DNA of 13,334 nucleotides from Bacteroidales bacterium UBA1769 (GTDB lineage: Bacteria; Bacteroidota; Bacteroidia; Bacteroidales; UBA932): assembly GCA_002314725.1 (NCBI GenBank), contig DCGV01000080.1, forward strand, positions 4,761-18,094, given 5' to 3'. The notes below the pieces were generated by a model. The model did not search any database and was not told the origin of the DNA. It saw only the letters and a list, made by a program, of their open reading frames with translations. This document shows positions 1 through 8,040 of this stretch, piece after piece (positions within the stretch are counted from its first letter, which is position 1; each line of letters opens with the position of its first letter). The position numbers were made by a program, and so were the translations under genes.

Positions 1-1098
1 AGCGCCATTGAGCAGATCGCTCTGCGTCAGAATCAGGACTATGAGGAGCAGGTGGAAGCTTCATCAGAGTCAGAAAATACAACACCATCAGACATACAAT
101 CCTTTATGCCAAAAGCCAGCGTTATTAAAGACTTCCTTGAAGAAGACGCCAAAGCCATTATTCTCCCTCAGTTCCAACTGAAGAACTATGAAGAATCAAT
201 TTTTGAAGCTGAAGAAACATATATTCCTCTTGAAAAGGAAATGCTCTCCGAAGGCTTTGACCTCAGCATGCAGGACCACAATGTCAGCCTGACCCCGACC
301 GAATCCGAGGCAGTCAGTCTTGACCTCGGAAAGTCCGGAACGAATGAATACGAAATTCAACGGAAGGGTCTCACCGATATGCAGCTGTCCTTCATCAAAG
401 ACTGCTTCAACAAACTTCCCGATGATAGGAAAAAGCAGAATTTCGCCGGTCAGATAGCACGCGGCCTGAAATATGATTCAATATCTGAACCGGAACTCAA
501 GAAGTATGTTGAGCAGGCCATTGCGAATGTTGACAACGAACAGCTCACTTCGCTTCTTGACCAGATTCTTCCGCTGACAAAGAATTTCAAAGACAAGATT
601 GACTTGCTGCTGAAGGAACACAGAAAAAAGACCTTCAAGAAATGGCTCGATACCGACAAGGTTTGCTGCTCCCCTACTTACAAGTTCCCGGCATCCTGCA
701 ATGTCAAGAGCAAAGTTCTCGGCCTTTCCAAAGGTCTGTTCACCGACGAAGGGGATATGAATACGTTCGAGCAGAGGGTCATTCAGAAGATAGCCGATCT
801 TGACAATGTCGTATACTGGCACAGAAATCCGGAAAGAGGAAACGGTTTCGGAATCAACGGTTTCATCAACCATTACCCTGACTTTATCGTAAAGCTGAAG
901 AGCGGGAAGGTTGCCCTCATAGAGACAAAGGGAGACGACAGGGACAACTCAGACAGCCTTGACAAGATTGAACTCGGCAGCTACTGGAGCAACATGGCAG
1001 GCTCTTCCACCTTCAAATACTATATGGTATTTGACAAGAAGAAAGTCGACGGCGCCTTCACAATCTCCGAAGTCCTCGAAAGGCTGAAAGAACTGTAA
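1..1098 (+). CDS. Type III Res-like helicase-nuclease, C-terminal part (5' truncated)
   Basis: The frame is open from base 1, so this is the last 365 residues of a longer protein; a GTG at 52 is internal. The C-terminus has a PD-(D/E)XK nuclease signature: a Glu in the FEQRVI segment (codon 769-771), the Asp of YPDFIV (880-882) and the Glu and Lys of IETKG (922-924 and 928-930), preceded by a WHRNPERGNGF-type segment. This arrangement is typical of the nuclease end of DEAD/DEAH type III restriction (Res) proteins, which translocate on DNA by ATP hydrolysis and then cleave. The helicase motor itself lies outside the window. The first 230 or so visible residues are mostly charged and helical and carry no motif I can name. 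No methyltransferase is visible, so whether this belongs to a classical type III R-M system or a stand-alone helicase-nuclease cannot be decided. Gene 2 follows after 18 bases, suggesting cotranscription. Confidence 0.82.
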   Translation, partial: SAIEQIALRQNQDYEEQVEASSESENTTPSDIQSFMPKASVIKDFLEEDAKAIILPQFQLKNYEESIFEAEETYIPLEKEMLSEGFDLSMQDHNVSLTPTESEAVSLDLGKSGTNEYEIQRKGLTDMQLSFIKDCFNKLPDDRKKQNFAGQIARGLKYDSISEPELKKYVEQAIANVDNEQLTSLLDQILPLTKNFKDKIDLLLKEHRKKTFKKWLDTDKVCCSPTYKFPASCNVKSKVLGLSKGLFTDEGDMNTFEQRVIQKIADLDNVVYWHRNPERGNGFGINGFINHYPDFIVKLKSGKVALIETKGDDRDNSDSLDKIELGSYWSNMAGSSTFKYYMVFDKKKVDGAFTISEVLERLKEL

Positions 1099-1116
1099 CC
1101 AAACATCTTTTCGAAA

Positions 1117-3219
1117 ATGTTCTCCCAGGAAAACACTCCAGTACGAGTAGGTCTACTGGATCTGCTGTACAACAGCCAGGGATCCCAGTATGTGATTCCC
1201 GCATACCAGCGCAATTATACATGGACAGCGCAGAAAGAAGTCAACCAGCTTCTTTCTGACCTCAAGGAAGTTCTCAAGGGCAATTATTCCAAGCATTTCA
1301 TCGGGATAATGATCTATCTGGAGAAGTCCTTGAACCCTTTCACCAGAGAGCGGGCCATAATTGACGGCCAGCAAAGACTCACCACCGTATTCCTTATGTT
1401 ATATGCCATCAAGGCCCTGTTGGAGGAACGCGGGCAGGGAGAAGACGCTATCCAGTTGGAGAACAGTTTCCTCATTAATCCCATCAACAAGGACATCAAG
1501 TTCAAGCTGAAACCACTCGTCTCGGACGATCTGGTATACCAAAAGATTGTTTCCGGAGACATGTCCTCCATCACAGAGACAGATTCCAATGTCTATAAGA
1601 ACTACGTCTTTTTGAAGAAACAGATCCTGGACTTGGCGAACATATATTCCTTGAAAAACGAGATTCTTCCTTCCATCAATAAGCTTTATCTCGTCTGTGT
1701 TCCCATTACTGAAGATGACTACCCTCAGAAAATATTCGAGAGCATCAATGCAACAGGAGAGAAGCTGACTGCCTCAGATCTCATCAGGAACTTCATCCTC
1801 ATGCCAATCAGCAGTGATATTCAGGATGAATATTATACCAAATATTGGAAAAAGCTTGAAACACTGGTGTCACCGAATGCCAAGACGCTTGAGTCGTTCT
1901 TCAGGTTCTTCCTCATGGCAAAGAACAGGGCAATAGTCAACAAGACTGCTGCTTACTATGCCTTTACGAACTGGTATAAGGAGAATATCGAAGAACTGGG
2001 TATAGAAGGCGTGTTCAAATCCATCGTGTCTTATGCTCAGTATTACAATGACATATATCTGAAGGATCTGTCGGAACTCCCGATCGAGCTGAGGGAACCC
2101 CTGTCTGAATTCAGGGAGATAGCATCCGATATGCCAGCTCCGGTTCTTATGGAGTTGCTGTCCATCCATAGTTCGGTGGATCAGTCCGGAAAGAACTTAA
2201 TAGCATTATCCAGCATCGGACAGATTATCAGCATCATCAATTCCTACCTGATGAGACGCTCTCTGTGTGGGATGGATACCAGCGATATCTCTAGATACTT
2301 CCCTACCCTTCTCAAGGAAGTCCTTTCGGATTGCGATGGGGATTATTCGAATATCGTCGAGCTCTTTAAGAAGAACCTCATCAACCGCAACAGAGGGAAC
2401 TCTCAGCAGATGCCGGATGACAAGACTGTTCGTGACAGAATTCTTAATGCGAACATGTACAGTCTCCGCGTATGGTTGTCCATCTTCTTGAAGAAACTTG
2501 AATCCAAGGACAATCCTGCTCCTGTGGATTTCTCGAAACTCAGCATTGAACATCTTATGCCACAGACCGCCACTGCCGAATGGTATTCCGCTCTCGGTGT
2601 CGACAAGGAGACATACGAGAGAAATGTTCATCGGCTTGGCAACCTCACGTTGGCAGCAAGGCCGGACAACAGCAAGATGGGTAACAAGATATGGGAATAT
2701 AAGAACAAAGTCCTTTCCACTACCTCTCATCTGAAGATAAACGAATCGATACTTGCAAAAGACCAGTGGACTCTTACAGATATTGAACGCAGGACCGAGT
2801 CCTTGATAATGAGCATACTGGAGTTATATCCTTACTTTGAGACAAAGACAGCCACAATCGAAGAAGTTCCCATCTTTGCAAAATTAGGAGAGGCTTATGC
2901 TGTTGGTGTCCTCTACCCCGAGAATGGCAATGTGAAGGTCGAAAAAGGGACAGTGCTTAATATGTCTTTCAACAAGGCAGAATCCTATCCTGAAGTCGAG
3001 GAAATTAGGCAGGCGCTTCTTGAAGAAGGTATTCTGGCATATAATGCCAATGGCGCCTTAGAATTTATTCAGCCATACATATTCTATTGTAAGAGGGCGA
3101 AGTCCACCGCCCTGTCAGGAGCAATCAGCCTGATTTTACATGGTAGCCGAAATGGATGGGAGTGGTGGACCACCGAAGACGGGACGCCTCTCTGTGATTC
3201 TGAATACAAAGGTAAATGA
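1117..3219 (+). CDS. GmrSD-like DUF262/DUF1524 restriction protein with C-terminal DUF4357-like domain
   Basis: This 700-residue protein has the DUF262 (ParB/GmrS-like NTPase) motifs VIPAYQRNYTW (26-36), IIDGQQRLTT (81-90) and IFESINATGEKLT (206-218). The DUF1524 HNH nuclease follows, with IEHLMPQ (His479) and HRLGNLTL (His505, Asn509), then an Asn/Lys-rich stretch. That order is the single-chain form of GmrSD type IV restriction enzymes, which use NTPs and cut modified DNA such as glucosylated hydroxymethylcytosine; the substrate here is unknown. Residues about 591-696 form an extra domain with the DUF4357 pattern: a KGTVLNMS-like strand, an E.R..LLEEGIL helix, and an S-A-x-S-x-I-L-H-G-S-R-N-G-W-E-W-W end followed by DGTPL. 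It also resembles RAMA domains, proposed readers of modified bases. All nuclease residues look intact. The ATG at 1117 has no Shine-Dalgarno sequence, as usual in Bacteroidetes. Confidence 0.9.
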   Translation: MFSQENTPVRVGLLDLLYNSQGSQYVIPAYQRNYTWTAQKEVNQLLSDLKEVLKGNYSKHFIGIMIYLEKSLNPFTRERAIIDGQQRLTTVFLMLYAIKALLEERGQGEDAIQLENSFLINPINKDIKFKLKPLVSDDLVYQKIVSGDMSSITETDSNVYKNYVFLKKQILDLANIYSLKNEILPSINKLYLVCVPITEDDYPQKIFESINATGEKLTASDLIRNFILMPISSDIQDEYYTKYWKKLETLVSPNAKTLESFFRFFLMAKNRAIVNKTAAYYAFTNWYKENIEELGIEGVFKSIVSYAQYYNDIYLKDLSELPIELREPLSEFREIASDMPAPVLMELLSIHSSVDQSGKNLIALSSIGQIISIINSYLMRRSLCGMDTSDISRYFPTLLKEVLSDCDGDYSNIVELFKKNLINRNRGNSQQMPDDKTVRDRILNANMYSLRVWLSIFLKKLESKDNPAPVDFSKLSIEHLMPQTATAEWYSALGVDKETYERNVHRLGNLTLAARPDNSKMGNKIWEYKNKVLSTTSHLKINESILAKDQWTLTDIERRTESLIMSILELYPYFETKTATIEEVPIFAKLGEAYAVGVLYPENGNVKVEKGTVLNMSFNKAESYPEVEEIRQALLEEGILAYNANGALEFIQPYIFYCKRAKSTALSGAISLILHGSRNGWEWWTTEDGTPLCDSEYKGK

Positions 3220-3255
3220 GTATAAGGTCATTATGGTTGGAAAGTATAAGGTCAT
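3219..3255 (+). repeat. 13-base direct repeat at the gene 2/gene 3 junction
   Basis: AGTATAAGGTCAT occurs at 3219-3231 and again at 3243-3255, a 24-base (eight-codon) period. In the frame of gene 3 both copies read YKVI, one before and one after the start codon. It looks like a small tandem duplication that shaped the start region. Confidence 0.6.
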
Positions 3256-3553
3256 AACTCTATGCGGAAGCACGCGCTTCAAGGACCAGTTTCTAGAGGC
3301 ACAGAAGCGTTTGACGCTCGAAGGCAATATCGTCATCAGTGTCGGATTATTCGGCCACAGCGGGGATGATGAGGTCTGGACGGAGGGTACGAAAGAGATG
3401 CTGGATGACATGCACAAGCGCAAGATAGATATGGCTGATGAGATATTTGTAATAAATGTCGACGGGTATATCGGGAACAGCACAAAAAGTGAGATAGAAT
3501 ACGCTAAATCAAATAATAAGACCATCATTTTTCTTGAACCAGATAAAGCATGA
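3233..3553 (+). CDS. Nucleoside 2-deoxyribosyltransferase/SLOG-like small protein
   Basis: A 106-residue Rossmann-like protein. It opens with a beta strand and CGSTRF (11-16), has GLFGH (38-42) in the middle, a HKRKIDMADEIFVIN segment (61-75), and ends with GYIGNSTKSEIEYA (78-91) and a final strand TIIFLE. This layout fits the nucleoside 2-deoxyribosyltransferase/DUF4406 branch of the SLOG-type superfamily, whose members bind or hydrolyse nucleotides or nucleosides; Glu87 is the best candidate for the family's catalytic acid. Whether it is an enzyme or a nucleotide sensor cannot be read from the sequence. I chose the ATG at 3233 because it starts 13 bases after the stop of gene 2 and directly precedes the first conserved strand. 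A longer in-frame reading from 3140 would overlap gene 2 by 80 bases and add unconserved sequence. Its stop overlaps the next start as ATGA. Confidence 0.75.
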   Translation: MVGKYKVITLCGSTRFKDQFLEAQKRLTLEGNIVISVGLFGHSGDDEVWTEGTKEMLDDMHKRKIDMADEIFVINVDGYIGNSTKSEIEYAKSNNKTIIFLEPDKA

Positions 3554-3915
3554 AAAAGTTTTTCATAACTCTATTGGTATTGGCCGGCTTCGCAGCTGTA
3601 TGCGTCATAACTTGTCCGAACAAACAAGAGCATAAGGATGCCTTGATGTCCGTAGTCAATTCCAAGTTGAACCATGAGATGAACAAACTCAGCAAGGATG
3701 ACGGTATCGTTCTTTTCGGCTCGGCTGTGGGATCTAAACTTATAGAGATGGCTCTTGACAGCAAACTCGAAGTGAAGAACTGCTTCGTATGCAGTATCGG
3801 TCAAGTCGAAACCGAAGATGGAGTGAATACTGTCTCTGTCGGAATTCTCGGCCATGTATTCACAACCAGTAAGGAGGAGTTCAACAAGGCCTTCGACGAA
3901 AATAATGTCAAATAA
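3550..3915 (+). CDS. Small exported or membrane-anchored protein, DUF4359-like
   Basis: A 121-residue protein with a short basic start (MKK) and a hydrophobic run to about residue 21, then a polar, lysine/glutamate-rich body. The N-terminus is a signal peptide or signal anchor; the Cys residues at the end of the hydrophobic run lack a good lipobox (AAVC and VITC), so lipoprotein processing is doubtful. The pattern of hydrophobic start, TCPNKQEH..A..., and a C-terminal half with a VSVGILGHVF strand resembles DUF4359 proteins, whose function is unknown. The start ATG overlaps the stop of gene 3 by four bases, implying translational coupling. It is an odd companion among soluble restriction proteins and could be a membrane element of the same system or a passenger. 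Family assignment is moderate; its reality as a gene is well supported by the coupling and signal segment. Confidence 0.68.
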   Translation: MKKFFITLLVLAGFAAVCVITCPNKQEHKDALMSVVNSKLNHEMNKLSKDDGIVLFGSAVGSKLIEMALDSKLEVKNCFVCSIGQVETEDGVNTVSVGILGHVFTTSKEEFNKAFDENNVK

Positions 3916-3938
3916 ACTCTTACTAACACACCGATACG

Positions 3939-5765
3939 ATGAATCTTGAAGAGAAAAACATAGGTAGCATCACTGGAGACTTTGTAATTGAAGCATACCA
4001 AAGGGGCTATAGATGGGGTAAAGATGAAATTGAGCATCTCCTTAACGATATCAACGAATTCCCGGACGGGCAGAAATATTGTCTACAGCCAGTTGTAGTC
4101 AAACACATCAATGGGAAATATGAGTTGATTGATGGGCAGCAGCGAATGACCACTTTGTTTCTCATTATGAAATACCTTACTGGTTTCGCCCAAATCAACT
4201 ATTCAATTGAATATACCACAAGGAAGAGTGAAAATGGTCATATTGGGAGCCGTGAGCTTCTGGAAAACATCAGTCAGATTGACTTATTCTCTCCTTCAAG
4301 CAATATCGACGAACTTTTTATAAAAGATGCTTTTCGTATTATTAAAAAATGGTTCAATGATGATATTGCCAAAAAACTGGATTTTGCTCAAAAGTTGCAA
4401 AAATCTGTCACCATCATCTGGTACGAGGTTGACGATAATGAAGACAGCGTCAGCATATTTACCCGTCTTAACATCGGGAAGATAAACCTTACCAATGCCG
4501 AACTGGTAAAAGCATTGTTTCTAACAAAAGGGAAGAAAGACGAGCAAGGTCATTACTCCGGGAATCCATATGGCTTGGAGGAAAAAACGCAACATGAAAT
4601 AGCCCTCTCATGGGACTCAATGGAAAAAGAACTTCATGATCCTAAGTTTTGGGCGTTCATCACAAACGAGGATTCTTCCAAATATCCGATTAGGATGGAA
4701 TTGCTTTTCGACATGATTGAAATGAAGCCACAGGGCGAAAGCAGTTTCTTTACTTTTAACCGTTTCTATGAAAGGTTCAAGTTATCCACAAACAAAGCTG
4801 AAACGTGGGAGTTGATAGTTCGTTATTATCAGCAATTAAAGGAGTGGTATAAGGATTTCAACCTTTTCCACCAAATTGGATTTCTCGTCGCCACTGGTGA
4901 GAATGTAAAGGATTTGTTGGACCTTTCCATGAATGAAGAAAAGCCCATAGGGAAAAGCGCTTTTAAGAGTTGCGTCATACAAAAAATACGTGCAAAAATG
5001 GTTTTCATGACGGCAGATAAGGTTAATCCCAGTGAAATTGACTATGCCGATCTTAATTATCTGGACCATAGCGCTTATATACATACTATTCTTCTCCTCT
5101 TCAATGTTGAGACGATTCGACAGAAAGGAGACGAAAACAACAGATTCCCATTTGAACGTTACAAAAACGAGGGCACTTGGTCACTGGAGCACATTCACGC
5201 CCAGAACTCTGAGAGCTTAAGAACCAACCAGGAGTGGGAGACATGGCTGCTTTCTCACAAGAAATCATTGAATAATATCATCAGAGAAACGTCTGACCCT
5301 AATAGTGTGACGCGTATCAATGAAGTTATTCAGAGAATGGACGTTGTACTATCTCACATTCACGAGCCAAACTATAATGGCTCCATACGAGAAGAATTCA
5401 ACGAGGTCTCTCCGTCTGTAATAAATATTCTTTCTGATGGAGACGATTCCACCTTTTTGCACACTTTGTCAAATATGGCACTTCTCACTGTCGGAGAGAA
5501 CGCCGCTCTAAATAATTCCACATTCGATGTCAAGAGGGAAAAAATCATAGAAATGGATAAAGGTGGTGATTACATTCCTGTTTGCACTAAGAATGTCTTC
5601 ATGAAATACTATTCTCCGTCCGACACCAAATTGCACTTCTGGGGAGAAGAGGATAGAAAATGTTATATCCAAGCAATGAACAACGTGTTATTCCACAATA
5701 AAGGGAATAATGGTCAGGAAATTAAATTAATTAAGTCTGAGATACGCTATGGCAGCAAACAATAA
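3939..5765 (+). CDS. DUF262/DUF1524 protein, nuclease-bearing partner of a DUF262 pair
   Basis: A 608-residue GmrSD-family protein. DUF262 motifs are FVIEAYQRGYRW (15-26), LIDGQQRMTTL (63-73) and FTRLNIGKINLT (174-185). The DUF1524 HNH domain is seen as LEHIHAQN (416-423, with His418 and His420) and SNMALLTVGENAALNN (Asn512 onward) followed by F.VKREKI, the usual NLaLL...N...F..KR end of the family. The nuclease therefore appears intact, with Ala replacing the usual Pro after HIH. By analogy with GmrSD it should be an NTP-dependent DNA endonuclease; the target is unknown. The last 17 bases overlap the start of the next gene in another frame, so the two proteins are probably made together and may form a complex. 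Sampled GC is lower (about 40% or less) than in genes 1, 2 and 7. It starts 23 bases after gene 4 with no Shine-Dalgarno. Confidence 0.88.
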   Translation: MNLEEKNIGSITGDFVIEAYQRGYRWGKDEIEHLLNDINEFPDGQKYCLQPVVVKHINGKYELIDGQQRMTTLFLIMKYLTGFAQINYSIEYTTRKSENGHIGSRELLENISQIDLFSPSSNIDELFIKDAFRIIKKWFNDDIAKKLDFAQKLQKSVTIIWYEVDDNEDSVSIFTRLNIGKINLTNAELVKALFLTKGKKDEQGHYSGNPYGLEEKTQHEIALSWDSMEKELHDPKFWAFITNEDSSKYPIRMELLFDMIEMKPQGESSFFTFNRFYERFKLSTNKAETWELIVRYYQQLKEWYKDFNLFHQIGFLVATGENVKDLLDLSMNEEKPIGKSAFKSCVIQKIRAKMVFMTADKVNPSEIDYADLNYLDHSAYIHTILLLFNVETIRQKGDENNRFPFERYKNEGTWSLEHIHAQNSESLRTNQEWETWLLSHKKSLNNIIRETSDPNSVTRINEVIQRMDVVLSHIHEPNYNGSIREEFNEVSPSVINILSDGDDSTFLHTLSNMALLTVGENAALNNSTFDVKREKIIEMDKGGDYIPVCTKNVFMKYYSPSDTKLHFWGEEDRKCYIQAMNNVLFHNKGNNGQEIKLIKSEIRYGSKQ

Positions 5766-8022
5766 AGAATTCGAAATACATAGTTTCAAGTCTTTCTTGA
5801 CCAGATACCATGTTATCATCCCTATGGTACAAAGGGATTACGCACAAGGAAGAACGTCTGATGATGTTAATAGGGTAAGAAGCCGATTTCTGGAATCTAT
5901 CCATGGCTATCTTTCTCAAGATGGATCTTCTAATGTAATGAAACTCGATTTCATATATGGAGAGAAAGAAGATATATGGAGTAAGACAATTGCCGGTAAA
6001 TTGGAAAGAATCAACATCACTCCTCTAGATGGGCAACAGAGATTGACCACATTGTATCTTCTCCACTGGTATGCAGCCAAGAAAGCTCAGATGCCGATTG
6101 AGGAGTATTCATTCCTTAATAACTTTTCATATAATATCAGGCCCAGTTCCAGAGATTTTTGTAACCATCTATTAACTTTTGAACCAGACTTAAGCCGTTC
6201 CATAAGCGAGCAACTTACAGACATGCACTGGTTCATGGGAAATTGGAATGACGATCCTACAGTAAACAGCATGCTTGTAATGTTGGATGCAATTAGGGAA
6301 AGATTTTCAGACCTGGATAATCTATGGGAAAAGCTTACCGGTCAGCCGGAGCGAATAATCTTTTATTTCCTCCCCCTTTCCGAAAATGGTCTTTCTGATG
6401 AGCTATACATCAAGATGAATTCTAGAGGAAAGAAACTTACGCCTTTTGAGCATTTCAAGGCTGAATTTGAAGATCTTTACGAAAGGGACTCAGCAGAAGC
6501 AATTTCCGTTAGCCACAAGTTCGATGTTGAATGGGCTGACACCTTATTCCCTTATCGTGATGAAAAAAATCTTATTGATAAGGAATTCCTTCGTTATTTC
6601 TTTTATGTAAGCCATATTCTATGCTACCAACAAGGTATTGAGAAATCAAGGGATGAGTTTCAACTGATAAAATCCTTATACAAAGATTCGCTTAAAGCCA
6701 ACGAGAATAGGAAATATCTTGAACGCGCTTTTGACTGTTGGCACGACGTAATGATTGAATACAAAGGAATTGACAATTTCTTCTCTTCTTTCCTTTCTCA
6801 AAACGCTCATGAAGACAGCAAGGTTTCAACTTATAAATATTTATGGGAGTATCGAGAGAAAAAACAGAACTTTTTTCATGCCTGCATAAAATTATACCAA
6901 GTCAACAACAACTTTTCATACGGAGATTTCCTATTCCTGTACGGCATCCTTACCTATCTTTTGAACAGGGATATAGTAAATGAAGAAGATTTTAGGACAA
7001 GATTGAGGATTCTGAGGAATCTTATCTGGAACTCCAATTCCGGTGAAATCCGTGGTGATGCTGAATATATGCATGACCTTATGTCTGAAGTTTCGACATT
7101 GATAATTGAAGGGCGCATAGACAAGACTTTATCACATAGATTCAATGGTATTCAAGAAGATGAGGAAATCGCCAAAGCTGAACTGAAATCTACCCTTGAT
7201 TCGGATTCATTGAATCTTCTGCTCAAATACGAAGATCACCCTCTCATTTATGGTTATGTAAATGGATTAGGGACAAACCATCTGGAGCTCGTTGACACGT
7301 TTTATAACGTATTTACTTTAAATGCTGCCCCAGACGATTATTTCAAAATTCATTGCGCAATGATTTCTGTCGGTTCTTATTTGCAATATGACAATAACCG
7401 TTATTATTTAGGGAATGGGAACCGCTCAACATGGACGGGCCTTCTTCATAAGAGCAACAAGGGAGGTTTTGAGATGACCATGGATGTTTTACGGGAGCTT
7501 TTAACAAAAGTGAAAGAAGGTGAGACTTTGGACTCAATCATCAACCAGTATACTTCTTCACAAGAGTCCACCAGCTCATATCCTTGGCGCTACTATTTTG
7601 CAAAATACCCAGATATGGTTCGTGGTGCAGATGGAGAGTTCACATGGGATGAAAATAATGACTACGTCTGCACTTCTCTAAACAAGCATCAATACAATGG
7701 TAAACATTGGAACCCATTTTTGAATGTACTGAACGATAGGTTATCAGGGCCTCTCAAGGAAAAATACAAATGCAAAATCATATCCCTGGGCGATTATGGG
7801 GAAGACCTCTCTCTTTTGCATCCGATTTCTTCCCTCAAATCTGTGGGTAACGGATTCACCTATTTCGAGCAGGGCAGGAACGAACCGTGGATAGTTAAAC
7901 AGACGGAAGACGGTATCGATACAGAAGATAGAATTCAGTTTGCAATTGGAAAGATTAAGGATCTGGTAGATGTCAGTATTAATGCAGAAACAGGGGAAAT
8001 CGAGAATACTACACAGTTGTAA
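5749..8022 (+). CDS. DUF262 protein lacking a recognisable HNH, partner of the preceding gene
   Basis: A 757-residue protein with clear DUF262 motifs: VIIPMVQRDYAQGR (22-35), TPLDGQQRLTTLYLLHWYAA (91-110) and LYIKMNSRGKKLT (219-231). No HIHP-type DUF1524 signature is visible. Instead a long helical middle leads to a C-terminal region with PWRYYFAKYPDMVRG and HQYNGKHWNPFLNVL, a conserved-looking ending of large stand-alone DUF262 proteins. I infer a GmrS-like NTPase/recognition role, with the nuclease supplied by the upstream gene, whose 3' end it overlaps by 17 bases. The ATG at 5749 sits just before the first conserved block and is the only sensible start. An alternative is an independent defence effector whose nuclease has diverged beyond recognition. 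AT-rich like its partner, which supports the two having moved together. Confidence 0.85.
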   Translation: MAANNKEFEIHSFKSFLTRYHVIIPMVQRDYAQGRTSDDVNRVRSRFLESIHGYLSQDGSSNVMKLDFIYGEKEDIWSKTIAGKLERINITPLDGQQRLTTLYLLHWYAAKKAQMPIEEYSFLNNFSYNIRPSSRDFCNHLLTFEPDLSRSISEQLTDMHWFMGNWNDDPTVNSMLVMLDAIRERFSDLDNLWEKLTGQPERIIFYFLPLSENGLSDELYIKMNSRGKKLTPFEHFKAEFEDLYERDSAEAISVSHKFDVEWADTLFPYRDEKNLIDKEFLRYFFYVSHILCYQQGIEKSRDEFQLIKSLYKDSLKANENRKYLERAFDCWHDVMIEYKGIDNFFSSFLSQNAHEDSKVSTYKYLWEYREKKQNFFHACIKLYQVNNNFSYGDFLFLYGILTYLLNRDIVNEEDFRTRLRILRNLIWNSNSGEIRGDAEYMHDLMSEVSTLIIEGRIDKTLSHRFNGIQEDEEIAKAELKSTLDSDSLNLLLKYEDHPLIYGYVNGLGTNHLELVDTFYNVFTLNAAPDDYFKIHCAMISVGSYLQYDNNRYYLGNGNRSTWTGLLHKSNKGGFEMTMDVLRELLTKVKEGETLDSIINQYTSSQESTSSYPWRYYFAKYPDMVRGADGEFTWDENNDYVCTSLNKHQYNGKHWNPFLNVLNDRLSGPLKEKYKCKIISLGDYGEDLSLLHPISSLKSVGNGFTYFEQGRNEPWIVKQTEDGIDTEDRIQFAIGKIKDLVDVSINAETGEIENTTQL

Positions 8023-8040
8023 TATTAGCTTCAAAAACAT

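Noticed and set aside
52..54. GTG at 52 as the start of the first gene
   Set aside because: The same frame is open back to base 1 and the protein is clearly the C-terminal end of a larger enzyme.
2206..2730. 174-residue minus-strand frame inside gene 2
   Set aside because: It lies wholly antisense to a gene with strong domain motifs and shows no recognisable motif of its own; the other minus-strand frames are the same kind of shadow.
3140..3232. Longer start for the NDT-like gene at 3140
   Set aside because: It would overlap gene 2 by 80 bases and add a low-complexity, unconserved N-terminus; the ATG at 3233 directly precedes the first conserved strand.
3550..3630. Lipoprotein signal in the DUF4359-like protein
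   Set aside because: The Cys residues near the end of the hydrophobic run are preceded by Val or Thr, not Gly/Ala/Ser, so there is no proper lipobox.
5749..5765. Identical 17-base overlap length in both overlapping gene pairs (5749-5765 and 11938-11954)
   Set aside because: The sequences of the two overlaps are unrelated, so equal length is most likely coincidence.
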